A stretch of 64,000 nt of DNA, from the NCBI RefSeq assembly GCF_000454725.1, contig NZ_APJW01000003.1, positions 186,001 through 250,000 of the forward strand, written 5' to 3'. Source of the stretch: Chlamydia ibidis 10-1398/6 (GTDB lineage Bacteria; Chlamydiota; Chlamydiia; Chlamydiales; Chlamydiaceae). The notes below the pieces were generated by a model, which did no database searches, was not told the origin of the DNA, and saw nothing but the letters and a program-made list of their open reading frames with translations. Of this stretch, positions 50,707 through 63,457 are shown piece by piece. Within the stretch, counting starts at the first letter, position 1; every line of letters begins with the position of its first letter. The translations under genes were made by a program, and so were the position numbers.

Positions 50707-51204
50707 ATACAATGTGGCGAATAAAACCTCAGATTACTGTTCAGGTAAGACTTCAGAAACTATTCTTTTTATTAAAATTATTAGCTGACTATATCGAGTC
50801 TTAAAAAAATTGATATACTTGGCTACTTTTCTCCACCCTTATTTATCCTAGCGAAATACAATTCTAGATACGCTTAACGCACGTAATTGTGAATTACTAA
50901 AACGTGAAACACACCCTATTTCCACACCAATATTTAAAATATAAAACAACTCTAAGGGTTCTAAAAAACAAAAAACACTGATCATAGAGTCTTTATCATC
51001 CGCTTTTTTTATCTATTCTCAGCATACTTCAAACAAAATTAACATATTGATAAACAAAGAAGAACAGGTGTTATCAAAACTGCCAACTATTCTCGACACA
51101 AATTTTTTTGTAAAAAAATGGTTGCATGAATTTGAACAAACAAACTAATTAGAAATTAAAACAGGTAAAAATAGTTTTAAAACAACAACTAGAGGACGCT
51201 TTTC
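50707..51204. other. divergent intergenic region, TPR gene / hctA
   Basis: About 500 AT-rich bases without a gene. A weak promoter candidate for hctA is TTGCAT (51122-51127), 18 bases, TAATTA (51146-51151). The hctA start has an AGAGGA Shine-Dalgarno. The long upstream region may carry late-gene control, since hctA is a late developmental gene in Chlamydia. Confidence 0.45.
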
Positions 51205-51561
51205 ATGGCGCTAAAGGATACGGCAAAAAAAATGAAAGATCTTTTGGATAGTATCCAACAAGATCTAGAAAAAGCTGAGAAAGGAAACAAAGCAGCAGCT
51301 CAACGGGTTCGTACTGACTCCATTAAACTAGAAAAAGTTGCTAAATTATATAGAAAGGAATCTATTAAAGCTGAAAAAGCTGGTTTAATGAAACGTAAAC
51401 CCGCTACAAAAACAGCTGCAAAATCTAAAAAAGCTGCGGTAAAAAAATCTACTAAAGCTCCCGTCAAGGCAAAAGCTAAAGTGAAGACCAAAGCAAAATC
51501 TCCAGTAAGAAAAGCCCCTGTAAAAACAAAAAAAGTCTCTAGATCTCGCTCTAGAAAATAA
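51205..51561 (+). CDS. hctA: histone H1-like protein Hc1
   Basis: Condenses the nucleoid when reticulate bodies turn into elementary bodies. The 118-residue protein has a conserved acidic/basic N-terminal helix region (MALKDTAKKMKDLLDSIQQDL...) and a Lys/Ala/Pro-rich tail resembling eukaryotic histone H1, ending in SRSRSRK. Expression is late in the cycle, and in C. trachomatis translation is repressed by the small RNA IhtA; I cannot locate IhtA here. A strong terminator follows, so it is monocistronic. Confidence 0.97.
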   Translation: MALKDTAKKMKDLLDSIQQDLEKAEKGNKAAAQRVRTDSIKLEKVAKLYRKESIKAEKAGLMKRKPATKTAAKSKKAAVKKSTKAPVKAKAKVKTKAKSPVRKAPVKTKKVSRSRSRK

Positions 51562-51583
51562 AATTCCCTTCTCCTAATTTTTT

Positions 51584-51626
51584 AGAGGATGTTCCTAAAT
51601 TTTTTACGATCATCCTCTTTTTTTTT
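51584..51626 (+). terminator. intrinsic terminator of hctA
   Basis: AGAGGATG (51584-51591) pairs with CATCCTCT (51611-51618), followed by a run of eight T. The loop is long (19 bases). Confidence 0.8.
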
Positions 51627-51717
51627 CTAAAAAGCAAAAATACAAGATCTACAAAAATCGTTAAGAAGAGTATCCTCCCTCTGTAGTTTCTTATGATTAT
51701 ATGAATCTTGTAAATAC

Positions 51718-52929
51718 ATGGGATGTTCCTTCTCGGACATAAAGAATTGTCGACATTTAAATAGCTGTGGTGGTTGTTCATTCGCACAAACTGACTATTC
51801 TTGTTCTTTGAAAGCTAAAGAAGCAATTCTCCACAACCTTTTTTCTCCTCTTATCGTAAAAGACCTTATTTTTCCTGTTATCCCTTGTGAGCCCATTTTA
51901 CGTGGAAGAAATAAAATTGAGTTTTCCTTTTTTCAGACTGTCAATGGGGAAAAAAGCCTAGGATTCATATCACCTGACAAGCCTAAACGGGGTATCCCTA
52001 TTTCAGAGTGTCTAATGATCCATGAAGGCGCTATAGAAATCTTGAATCTCACGAGATCTTGGTGGGATAAGCACCCCGAACTAATGGCATATTACCCACC
52101 TCTAAATAAAGGCACCCTATGCACCTTAACAGTTCGGTTGGGATCTGACAATAAACAATTCATGGCTATTCTAACAACATCAGCTCGTCCAGAATACGCC
52201 ATTTCTTCAAACGCTATAGAGTCTTGGAAAACAACCCTTCTTTCTTCTCATCTCCCGATTACTTCCATATTTTGGGAAGAAAAGATCATTCAAAAAGGAG
52301 TTCCTACACGTTTTGAGTGCCATTTACTTCATGGAGCGCCTTACATTACGCAAACTCTTACATTCCCAAAAGATCAAAAAAACTCTAACACTTTCCAGAT
52401 TCGGCCAAAAAGTTTTTTCCAACCACAGCATGTGCAAGCAGCGCGGATCATGGAAATTACAAAAGAATTTATTGAACCAACTGGGGAAGAAACCTTACTC
52501 GATCTATACTGCGGCACGGGTACAATTGGAATTATGTTATCCCCGTACGTTAAAAAAGTAATAGGCGTAGAAATAGTCCCAGATGCTATCGACTCTGCAA
52601 AACAGAATATTGCTTTGAATCACAAGAATAATATTGAAGTCTTCTTAGAAGACGTCAAAACATTTTGTAAACGCAATGAAACTTCTACTCCTCCTGATGT
52701 AATAGTTATTGATCCTCCTCGGTGTGGAATTCAGGCTAAGGTTTTGAAATATATTTTAAGAATTTCGCCTAAAAAGCTTATCTATATATCTTGCAATCCT
52801 AAAACACAGTTTGAAGAGTGTTGTCTATTTGTTGAGAATGGGTATTCTATTAAGAAAATGCAACCTATAGATCAGTTCCCACATACAAGTCACCTGGAGA
52901 ATATTATTTTACTAGAGAGATTAACCTGA
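51718..52929 (+). CDS. rumA: 23S rRNA (uracil-5)-methyltransferase, RlmD/RumA family
   Basis: SAM-dependent m5U methylation of RNA, probably 23S rRNA. The 403-residue protein has iron-sulfur cysteines C11, C17 and C20 (CxxxxxCGGC) and a distal one in ISECLM. The SAM motif LLDLYCGTGTIG is near 258, followed by DPPRCG near 332 and the catalytic cysteine in YISCNP. The N-terminal TRAM domain of E. coli RumA is absent. It stands alone between hctA and yajC. The exact U target cannot be read from sequence. Confidence 0.92.
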   Translation: MGCSFSDIKNCRHLNSCGGCSFAQTDYSCSLKAKEAILHNLFSPLIVKDLIFPVIPCEPILRGRNKIEFSFFQTVNGEKSLGFISPDKPKRGIPISECLMIHEGAIEILNLTRSWWDKHPELMAYYPPLNKGTLCTLTVRLGSDNKQFMAILTTSARPEYAISSNAIESWKTTLLSSHLPITSIFWEEKIIQKGVPTRFECHLLHGAPYITQTLTFPKDQKNSNTFQIRPKSFFQPQHVQAARIMEITKEFIEPTGEETLLDLYCGTGTIGIMLSPYVKKVIGVEIVPDAIDSAKQNIALNHKNNIEVFLEDVKTFCKRNETSTPPDVIVIDPPRCGIQAKVLKYILRISPKKLIYISCNPKTQFEECCLFVENGYSIKKMQPIDQFPHTSHLENIILLERLT

Positions 52930-53006
52930 GTCTAGGAAAAGCATTGAACCTACGCTTCCTATTATGCTAACCTCTTCTTGATATTAAACCAAGTAAAGGT
53001 GGTTGG

Positions 53007-53357
53007 ATGTTCCCACGTTTATTCACAACTCTTTTGTTATTAGTGTCTGCGCCTGCGTTTGCCGAAGCAGAAACTAACCAGGCCAGAGGTATGTTTGCTC
53101 AACCTGTAATTATGTTACTCATCGCTGGCTTTTTCTTTTATTTCATCTTGTGGCGCCCTGAGCAAAAGCGTAGAAAAGCAATGGAAAAACGTAAGAATGA
53201 ACTTGCTAAAGGTGACAAAGTTACAGCTATGGGGATCATCGGAACCATCGATGAGATTCGCGAACACACCGTGATTCTCAATGTAGCTTCTGGAAAAATC
53301 GAAATATTGAAAGCTGCTATTTCTGAAGTTCTGAAGCCTGATGGCACCAGAGCGTAA
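53007..53357 (+). CDS. yajC: YajC-family Sec translocase accessory protein
   Basis: Small inner-membrane partner of SecDF. The 116-residue product starts with a signal-like hydrophobic segment (LFTTLLLLVSAPAFA). A second membrane segment follows (PVIMLLIAGFFFYFILW, about 32-48), then the family signature RPEQKRRKAMEKRKNELAKGDKV and a basic cytosolic domain. The usual YajC has one membrane helix, so the first segment may be a cleaved signal. AAAGGTGG precedes the ATG. nqrF follows after 119 bases. Confidence 0.92.
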   Translation: MFPRLFTTLLLLVSAPAFAEAETNQARGMFAQPVIMLLIAGFFFYFILWRPEQKRRKAMEKRKNELAKGDKVTAMGIIGTIDEIREHTVILNVASGKIEILKAAISEVLKPDGTRA

Positions 53358-53422
53358 CCTGCGATAATGTAGATATTTGCTCTTAGATCACTTTTAGAAA
53401 TCTGCATTGATTTTTTATAAGC

Positions 53423-53436
53423 CAAGTTATAACTTG
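53423..53436. repeat. 14-base perfect palindrome upstream of nqrF
   Basis: CAAGTTATAACTTG reads the same on both strands and lies 40 bases before the nqrF ATG. It covers a possible -10 (TATAAC, 53428-53433) with TTGATT (53407-53412) as a weak -35. It looks like an operator, but no cognate regulator is known to me. Confidence 0.5.
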
Positions 53437-53476
53437 ACATTATGATTTATTCACTAAGTCGAGGATTTTTACAATC

Positions 53477-54772
53477 ATGACTTGGCTTTCAGGCTTGTAT
53501 TTTATCGGAATCGCTAGTTTAGTATTCTGTGCTATAGGATTAATCTTATCGGCTGTGATTCTGGTTTCCCGGAAACTACTTATAAAAACTCATCCTTGTA
53601 AACTCAAAATCAATAATGACGAATCGCTAACTAAAGTTGTTAATAGCGGTCGTACCTTACTTTCATCCCTTTTAGATTCGGGTATCGCAATTCCATCTCC
53701 TTGTGGAGGCAAAGCAACTTGTAAGCAATGTAAAGTGAGGATTGTAAGCAATGCTGATGAACCACTAGAGACCGATCGCGCAACTTTTTCTAAGCAACAA
53801 TTAGCACAAGGCTGGCGTCTTTCTTGCCAAACTAGGGTGCAGCATGACATGTCTTTAGAAATAGAAGAACGTTTCCTACATTCATCGACCTGGGAAGGAA
53901 CTGTCATCTCCAATGATAACGTTGCTACTTTTATTAAGGAACTTGTTGTCAGCATAGATCCTGATCGACCAATTCCATTCAAGCCGGGAGGCTATCTACA
54001 AATTACAGTCCCTCCCTACAAAACAAATACGTCTGATTGGAAGCACACCATGTCTCCAGAATACTACGGTGACTGGGAACATTTCCATTTATTTGATCAT
54101 GTCATTAATCAAGAATCTCTTCCTTATGGATCAGCAAATAAAGCCTATTCTTTGGCCTCCTACCCCGCAGAGCTGCCCATTATTAAATTTAACATTCGGA
54201 TCGCCACACCACCATTTGTAAACGGTATCCCCAGTAAAGAAATTCCCTGGGGAATATGTTCTTCATACATCTTCTCTTTAAAGGCTGGAGATAAAATTAT
54301 TCTCTCAGGACCTTATGGTGAATCGTTTATGAAAGAAGACGACCGTCCGGTTATCTTCTTAATTGGTGGCGCTGGTTCATCTTTTGGTCGAAGTCATATT
54401 TTAGATCTTCTTTTAAATAAACATACTTCTAGAGATTTGACTCTGTGGTATGGAGCACGATCTTTAAAAGAAAATATCTATCAAGAAGAGTATGAAAAAT
54501 TAGAGAAAAAATTTCCAAATTTTCATTATCACTTGGTGCTCTCTGAACCACTACCGGAAGATATCGCTGCTGGATGGGATAAAAATAATCCTGAGAAAAC
54601 AAATTTCTTATTTCGAGCCTTCGAGTTAGGTCAATTAAGCAAGCTGGATAATCCCGAAGATTATTTGTATTATGTATGTGGGCCACCATTACATAATAGC
54701 AGCATTCTAAAGTTACTAGAAAATTATGGAGTAGAGCGTTCTTCTATTGTTCTTGATGATTTCGGTAGCTAA
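53477..54772 (+). CDS. nqrF: Na+-translocating NADH:quinone reductase subunit F
   Basis: The NADH-oxidising entry subunit of the sodium pump. The 431-residue product has one N-terminal membrane helix (about 7-31). A 2Fe-2S ferredoxin domain has cysteines C76, C82, C85 and C117. An FAD domain (KAYSLASYPAE near 220) and an NADH domain (ILIGGAGSSFGRSH-like, YVCGPPLHNSSILKLL near the end) follow. The other nqr genes are elsewhere. It would pass electrons to quinone, linking it to the menaquinone made through MqnC. Confidence 0.94.
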   Translation: MTWLSGLYFIGIASLVFCAIGLILSAVILVSRKLLIKTHPCKLKINNDESLTKVVNSGRTLLSSLLDSGIAIPSPCGGKATCKQCKVRIVSNADEPLETDRATFSKQQLAQGWRLSCQTRVQHDMSLEIEERFLHSSTWEGTVISNDNVATFIKELVVSIDPDRPIPFKPGGYLQITVPPYKTNTSDWKHTMSPEYYGDWEHFHLFDHVINQESLPYGSANKAYSLASYPAELPIIKFNIRIATPPFVNGIPSKEIPWGICSSYIFSLKAGDKIILSGPYGESFMKEDDRPVIFLIGGAGSSFGRSHILDLLLNKHTSRDLTLWYGARSLKENIYQEEYEKLEKKFPNFHYHLVLSEPLPEDIAAGWDKNNPEKTNFLFRAFELGQLSKLDNPEDYLYYVCGPPLHNSSILKLLENYGVERSSIVLDDFGS

Positions 54773-55302
54773 ATTTAAAATTATCCGTGCTTTCATTAAT
54801 ATATAGCACGGATAACTCATAAGAATCCTAATCCCAATCTCCTCTTACTTGCCTTACTTTCTCAATACGACCGCATAATAATTCATGAAACTTCGCTCAA
54901 TATATTCGTGTTAAGTAACCATGAAGTTGTAATTTTTCATAGATTCTACTGTTATTCAGTTAATCAAAAAATAAAGACACAGGTAAACGATATGAAGAAA
55001 AAGGCACTACAAACAGAAATAATTGACCTGTACAGGATACTAGAAACAATTACTATTATCTTCTAATGATAAAATTAACTCTATGGCTTGTCTGTGTAGA
55101 TATCAGCTATTTATTTCCACGCAAATATACTTTTAGAAAATCTTTAAGCTAACAAAAGTAGTATCAAACACTCAGACATTCGCAAATACACAATAAAAAG
55201 TACATTATAAATACGATTCCGATTGCCCTAAGGAGACATCATCCTAGGATACTAGGAATGTGTAATGAAGATAGATCTAGAGAAAATATAAAAAAATTGA
55301 AA
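54773..55302. other. intergenic region, nqrF to rRNA operon
   Basis: About 530 AT-rich bases between two convergent units. I see no gene that I can support. A 24-codon frame (54992-55066) begins MKKKALQTEI but has no strong Shine-Dalgarno. A perfect CCTGTACAGG palindrome lies at 55027-55036 inside it. It may be decaying sequence. Confidence 0.5.
54781..54815. terminator. stem-loop after nqrF
   Basis: A perfect 11-base stem, TTATCCGTGCT (54781-54791) and AGCACGGATAA (54805-54815), with a 13-base loop, starting nine bases after the nqrF stop codon. No T-run follows on the plus strand, so it may be a factor-assisted terminator or an mRNA 3'-end stabiliser. Confidence 0.55.
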
Positions 55303-55334
55303 CAAAAAAAAAGAGAGCAATCTCGCTCTCTTTT
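55303..55334 (-). terminator. terminator of the rRNA operon
   Basis: On the minus strand, a ten-base stem (plus-strand AAAAGAGAGC at 55309-55318 and GCTCTCTTTT at 55325-55334) is followed by a T-run (plus-strand A-run from about 55303). It lies 40 bases beyond the 5S 3' end. Confidence 0.8.
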
Positions 55335-55373
55335 GTAAACTCAGTCTGTGACTAAGGACAGATATAAATAAAA

Positions 55374-55489
55374 GCTTGGCAACGACTTACTCTCCCATAC
55401 TCTTGTGTATAGTACCATCAGCGATAAAAGGCTTAACTTCTGAGTTCGGAATGGTATCAGGTGTATCCCTTTTTCCATTATCACCAAGC
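55374..55489 (-). rRNA. rrf: 5S ribosomal RNA
   Basis: A 116-base RNA whose ends pair (GCTTGG ... CCAAGC). It holds the conserved CCGAACTCAGAAGTTAAGC segment. It is the last gene of the rRNA operon, about 120 bases after 23S. Ends are set from the terminal stem and could be off by one or two bases. Confidence 0.93.
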
Positions 55490-55505
55490 AAAATCTCGTA
55501 ACGTT

Positions 55506-55543
55506 ATTTCACGTATACTAATAGACGCTTAAGAGGTCTTTAG
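55506..55543 (-). repeat. 23S rRNA processing stem, 3' arm
   Basis: This stretch between 23S and 5S is an imperfect inverted copy of 58579-58620 before 23S; shared blocks include TAAAGAC, TCTTAA, CGTCTATTA and GTGAAAT. In the transcript the two arms would form the long stem cut by RNase III. Confidence 0.75.
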
Positions 55544-55608
55544 TATCAACTTACATAAATCGACTTAATTCAAAAGAAAAGCCTATACGGCATTTCATAT
55601 GATAAAAA

Positions 55609-58543
<2,935 letters not shown>

Positions 58544-58578
58544 CTGTAAATTTATTGATCCATGCAAGTTAACTTCAC

Positions 58579-58620
58579 CTAAAGACAATATTCTTAAACG
58601 TCTATTATTATATGTGAAAT
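58579..58620 (-). repeat. 23S rRNA processing stem, 5' arm
   Basis: Complementary, with a few mismatches and a bulge, to 55506-55543 beyond the other end of 23S. This is the usual bracket for RNase III release of pre-23S. Confidence 0.75.
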
Positions 58621-58688
58621 ATACTTGTTACCATTATTATTTACATAACATACTTGATCACAAACTGAATGTTTTGAAAACAAAAAAA

Positions 58689-58734
58689 CTTAACAATGCA
58701 AAAGAAATAGAATGCAAGTCTTATAAAACACTTG
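58689..58734 (-). repeat. 16S rRNA processing stem, 3' arm
   Basis: CTTAACAATGCAAA, ATAGAATGCA, TATAAAA and CTTG blocks here recur inverted at 60374-60425 upstream of 16S, so the two regions pair in the precursor. Confidence 0.78.
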
Positions 58735-58779
58735 CCCAACCTAGTCGGACTATCTGTAAAAATAGTCGTCCTTATCCTT

Positions 58780-60332
<1,553 letters not shown>

Positions 60333-60373
60333 AAAAATAAACTTCAAAAATTAACGGATTTTTAAAAAATCCT

Positions 60374-60425
60374 CACAAGCATTTTATATTACTGGCCTGC
60401 ATTCTATCTCATTTGCATTGTTAAG
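60374..60425 (-). repeat. 16S rRNA processing stem, 5' arm
   Basis: Inverted match of 58689-58734, located about 45 to 95 bases before the 16S 5' end. It would pair with the spacer arm to loop out 16S. Confidence 0.78.
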
Positions 60426-60563
60426 AAGAACGTCCTGAAAGATCTCAAGACCTTCGTTGCTCACCCTCATCGCTGTGCGGGTTGTTCATTCTTTCGTGTC
60501 TCGCACTCAAGAAGAAATCAACAATCTATCGAAAACAGGATTTTTTATGCAACCTATTTGCAC

Positions 60564-60591
60564 ATTTTATTTTTTTCTGTCTCGAAATCAA
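60564..60591 (-). promoter_or_regulatory. candidate rRNA operon promoter
   Basis: On the minus strand: TTGATT (60591-60586), a 16-base spacer with an A-rich 3' half, and TAAAAT (60569-60564). The start would be about 225 bases before 16S. An A/T-rich spacer next to the -10 is a known feature of the chlamydial rRNA promoter. A second option is TTGCAT with ATAGAT 17 bases on, slightly closer to 16S. Confidence 0.4.
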
Positions 60592-60870
60592 ATCCGCAAA
60601 AAACACCTCTACACATACCTATGAGGGCAAAAATAATGAGATAAAAAATCTTAATTTTTTTTGTTTTTACTGTGTTTGCGTTTCATCCTCAGATCCACTA
60701 AACATCTCCTGTTTTATTCCAAAAATTGCCTACATTAGTTTGCACAATACACATGGAACCACCTCTTGTTTAGAAATAAAAATTGACAAATCAAAAATTC
60801 CTAAATCTCTTAATTTTTTGACTTGGATAAATATTGTCTTGGGGATAATATTCCTGTTTTTCAGTTCCAT

Positions 60871-60945
<75 letters not shown>

Positions 60946-61033
60946 CTCTTTTATCTTCTTTTTTTCTTTTGTCCTTCTTGATATAACCAAATATTTAGAA
61001 TAAAGTGATTCCTAATAAAACCTTGGTTTTTTC

Positions 61034-63451
61034 ATGGCAAAAGAGCGACAAAAACCTAAGTTTCGCCTATTTCGAGCAATTTCTTCTACGGTTAGGGCTA
61101 GCACCTACCTAGTTCTCGCTTGTTTTTCTGGACTTAGTTTATGGAGTTTCCACAGCAACCAACCATGTACACAAAATTGGATCGGATTGTTGGGCTGGTC
61201 TTTGAGTTCCTTTCTAGTTTATTTTTTTGGTGCCGCATCTCTTTTGATTCCTCCATATTTTTTGTGGCTAGCACTATTAAATCTACGCAGAACACCGACA
61301 ACGATACTTAGAAAGAAAGCTCTTGCTTTTGCAGCTTTGCCCTTATGTAGTGCCATCCTGTTATCTATGCTTTCACCTGCAACGATATTACCTCGAGCTT
61401 TAGATACACGTTTGCCTAAAATCATCGTTGGTTTGAATCCTCCCGTATCTTATCTGGGTGGTATTCCATTTTATATTCTTTATGCTGGGCAAAGTTTATG
61501 TTTAAAAAACTTAATCGGCTCTGTTGGAACTGCTCTAATCTTTTCCTCTATTTTTCTTTTTTCTATTTTCTACTTATTCGGCGGATTCGAACTTGTTAAA
61601 AAAAAAATTATTCAAAAATTTTTCAAAAAAAAGTTGGAAAATTTTTTTCATTTGTTAACAAGTTGTTTCAAAAAACTTACTGACAAAAAGACATACTTGC
61701 CCAGACCGTCTATGAAAATATCGCCTACAATGGGCACTAATAGACCGTCTCAAAAAAAAGCTGCAATGCCAATAGTGTCGCTACCTGTAGAAAATAGCGA
61801 CCTTGAAGGAGTATCTCCGGTTACCTTTGAACCATCGAGATCTCCTACGATTTTTCTAACACCTCATCCACAAAAACGCACTCTATCCACCTTCCCCAAG
61901 CATGATAATGCGTTAGAAAAAAGTTCAAAAATTACTCCTTTACCTCAAACCTTAATACTGCCTAACAAAAAATCATCCAAGCCCTCTTCTGCCAACTTTA
62001 ACATCATACCTGAAGAAACTTTAGGGTTACCCCAATATCACCTTTTGAGTAAGACTGATGATTCTGAACCAGAGTCATTACGAGAGGAATTGGAAAAGAA
62101 AGCTCTGCTTTTGGCACAAACTTTAGAAAGTTTTGGAATCGATGCAGATATAGGAAACATCTGTTCTGGGCCCACACTTGCCGCATTTGAAGTCTTACCT
62201 AGAACTGGGGTAAAGGTACAAAAAATTAAAGCATTGGAAAATGATATAGCCTTAAATTTACAAGCATCTAGCATACGAATTATTGCTCCAATTCCAGGGA
62301 AAGCTGCTGTAGGGATTGAGATTCCTAATCCGCACCCACAGCCTGTTAACTTTAGAGACTTGTTAGAGGATTACCAAAAGCAAGAGCAAAAACTTCAGAT
62401 ACCTCTGTTACTAGGAAAAAAAGCTAATGGGGATAATTTTTGGGCAGATCTTGCTACAATGCCACATCTTATCATTGCAGGGACTACAGGATCAGGAAAA
62501 TCTGTCTGTATTAATACGATTGTCATGTCCATTATCATGACCTCTTTACCATCTGATATTAAATTGGTGATAGTAGATCCTAAAAAAGTAGAGCTCACCG
62601 GTTATTCACAACTCCCACACATGCTAACTCCAGTAGTAACAGAATCGCGAGACGCTCATAGTGCTCTAATGTGGCTAGTTAAAGAGATGGAACTACGTTA
62701 TGAAATCTTAAGATTCTTGGGGTTACGCAATATTCAAGCATTCAACGCGCGCGTAAGAAATTTGGACATCGAATCCTCGTATGATAAAGAAATTCCCGAA
62801 AAGATGCCCTTTATTGTAGGGATTATTGATGAGCTATCAGATCTACTTTTATCTTCATCTCAAGATATAGAGACTCCAATTATTCGCTTAGCACAAATGG
62901 CTAGAGCTATCGGGATTCATTTAATTTTGGCAACACAAAGACCTTCTCGAGATGTGATTACAGGATTAATCAAAGCAAACTTTCCCTCAAGGATTGCTTT
63001 CAAAGTGGCAAATAAAGTAAATAGTCAAATTATTATTGATGAACCTGGTGCTGAGAACCTCATGGGCAATGGAGATATGTTAGTAGTTTCTCCTTCTGCA
63101 TTTGGTGCTGTCAGAGCTCAAGGAGCTTATATTCGTGATGATGACATCAATAAAGTTATTAAAGATCTCTGCTCTCGATTTCATACAAAATATGTTATAC
63201 CTTCATTCGATACTTACGAAGACTTTTATAGCGATGGGGATATCGAACGGGATCCGTTATTCAATCAAGCAAAAAACTTAATTCTACAAACTGGCAACGC
63301 CTCTACAACTTTCTTACAGAGAAAACTTAAAATTGGTTATGCTAGGGCTGCGAGTTTGATAGATCAACTCGAAGAAGCGCGTATTATTGGCCCCTCAGAA
63401 GGCGCTAAACCCAGACAAATACTAGTGCAACTTCCTCCACAAGAAGGATAA
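61034..63451 (+). CDS. ftsK: DNA translocase FtsK
   Basis: Pumps the chromosome terminus through the septum and coordinates dimer resolution with division. The 805-residue product has four N-terminal membrane segments (within about 20-190) and a basic, proline-rich linker to about 330. The motor follows, with Walker A AGTTGSGKSVCINT near 482-495, VDPKKVELTGY, and the Walker B region IVGIIDELSDLL. It ends in a gamma winged-helix domain (TTFLQRKLKIGYARAASLIDQLEEARIIG) that reads DNA polarity. An in-frame A10 run lies at 61598-61607 in the linker. It follows tRNA-His and precedes yycJ by six bases. Confidence 0.96.
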   Translation: MAKERQKPKFRLFRAISSTVRASTYLVLACFSGLSLWSFHSNQPCTQNWIGLLGWSLSSFLVYFFGAASLLIPPYFLWLALLNLRRTPTTILRKKALAFAALPLCSAILLSMLSPATILPRALDTRLPKIIVGLNPPVSYLGGIPFYILYAGQSLCLKNLIGSVGTALIFSSIFLFSIFYLFGGFELVKKKIIQKFFKKKLENFFHLLTSCFKKLTDKKTYLPRPSMKISPTMGTNRPSQKKAAMPIVSLPVENSDLEGVSPVTFEPSRSPTIFLTPHPQKRTLSTFPKHDNALEKSSKITPLPQTLILPNKKSSKPSSANFNIIPEETLGLPQYHLLSKTDDSEPESLREELEKKALLLAQTLESFGIDADIGNICSGPTLAAFEVLPRTGVKVQKIKALENDIALNLQASSIRIIAPIPGKAAVGIEIPNPHPQPVNFRDLLEDYQKQEQKLQIPLLLGKKANGDNFWADLATMPHLIIAGTTGSGKSVCINTIVMSIIMTSLPSDIKLVIVDPKKVELTGYSQLPHMLTPVVTESRDAHSALMWLVKEMELRYEILRFLGLRNIQAFNARVRNLDIESSYDKEIPEKMPFIVGIIDELSDLLLSSSQDIETPIIRLAQMARAIGIHLILATQRPSRDVITGLIKANFPSRIAFKVANKVNSQIIIDEPGAENLMGNGDMLVVSPSAFGAVRAQGAYIRDDDINKVIKDLCSRFHTKYVIPSFDTYEDFYSDGDIERDPLFNQAKNLILQTGNASTTFLQRKLKIGYARAASLIDQLEEARIIGPSEGAKPRQILVQLPPQEG

Positions 63452-63457
63452 TAATTT

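Larger units (their letters stand above)
58544..58779 (-). other. 16S-23S internal transcribed spacer
   Basis: About 236 bases without a tRNA gene. It carries the 3' arm of the 16S processing stem (58689-58734) and the 5' arm of the 23S stem (58579-58620). Confidence 0.8.
60333..60870. other. rRNA leader and divergent promoter region
   Basis: About 540 bases between 16S (minus) and tRNA-His (plus). It contains the 16S leader with one processing arm and a candidate rRNA promoter. An open frame covering 60482-61003 runs through the tRNA-His gene and is not coding. I see no other gene. Confidence 0.6.

Noticed and set aside
60420-60440. boxA-like antitermination sequence in the rRNA leader
   Set aside because: The TTCTTAACAATG stretch is better explained as part of the 16S processing stem arm.
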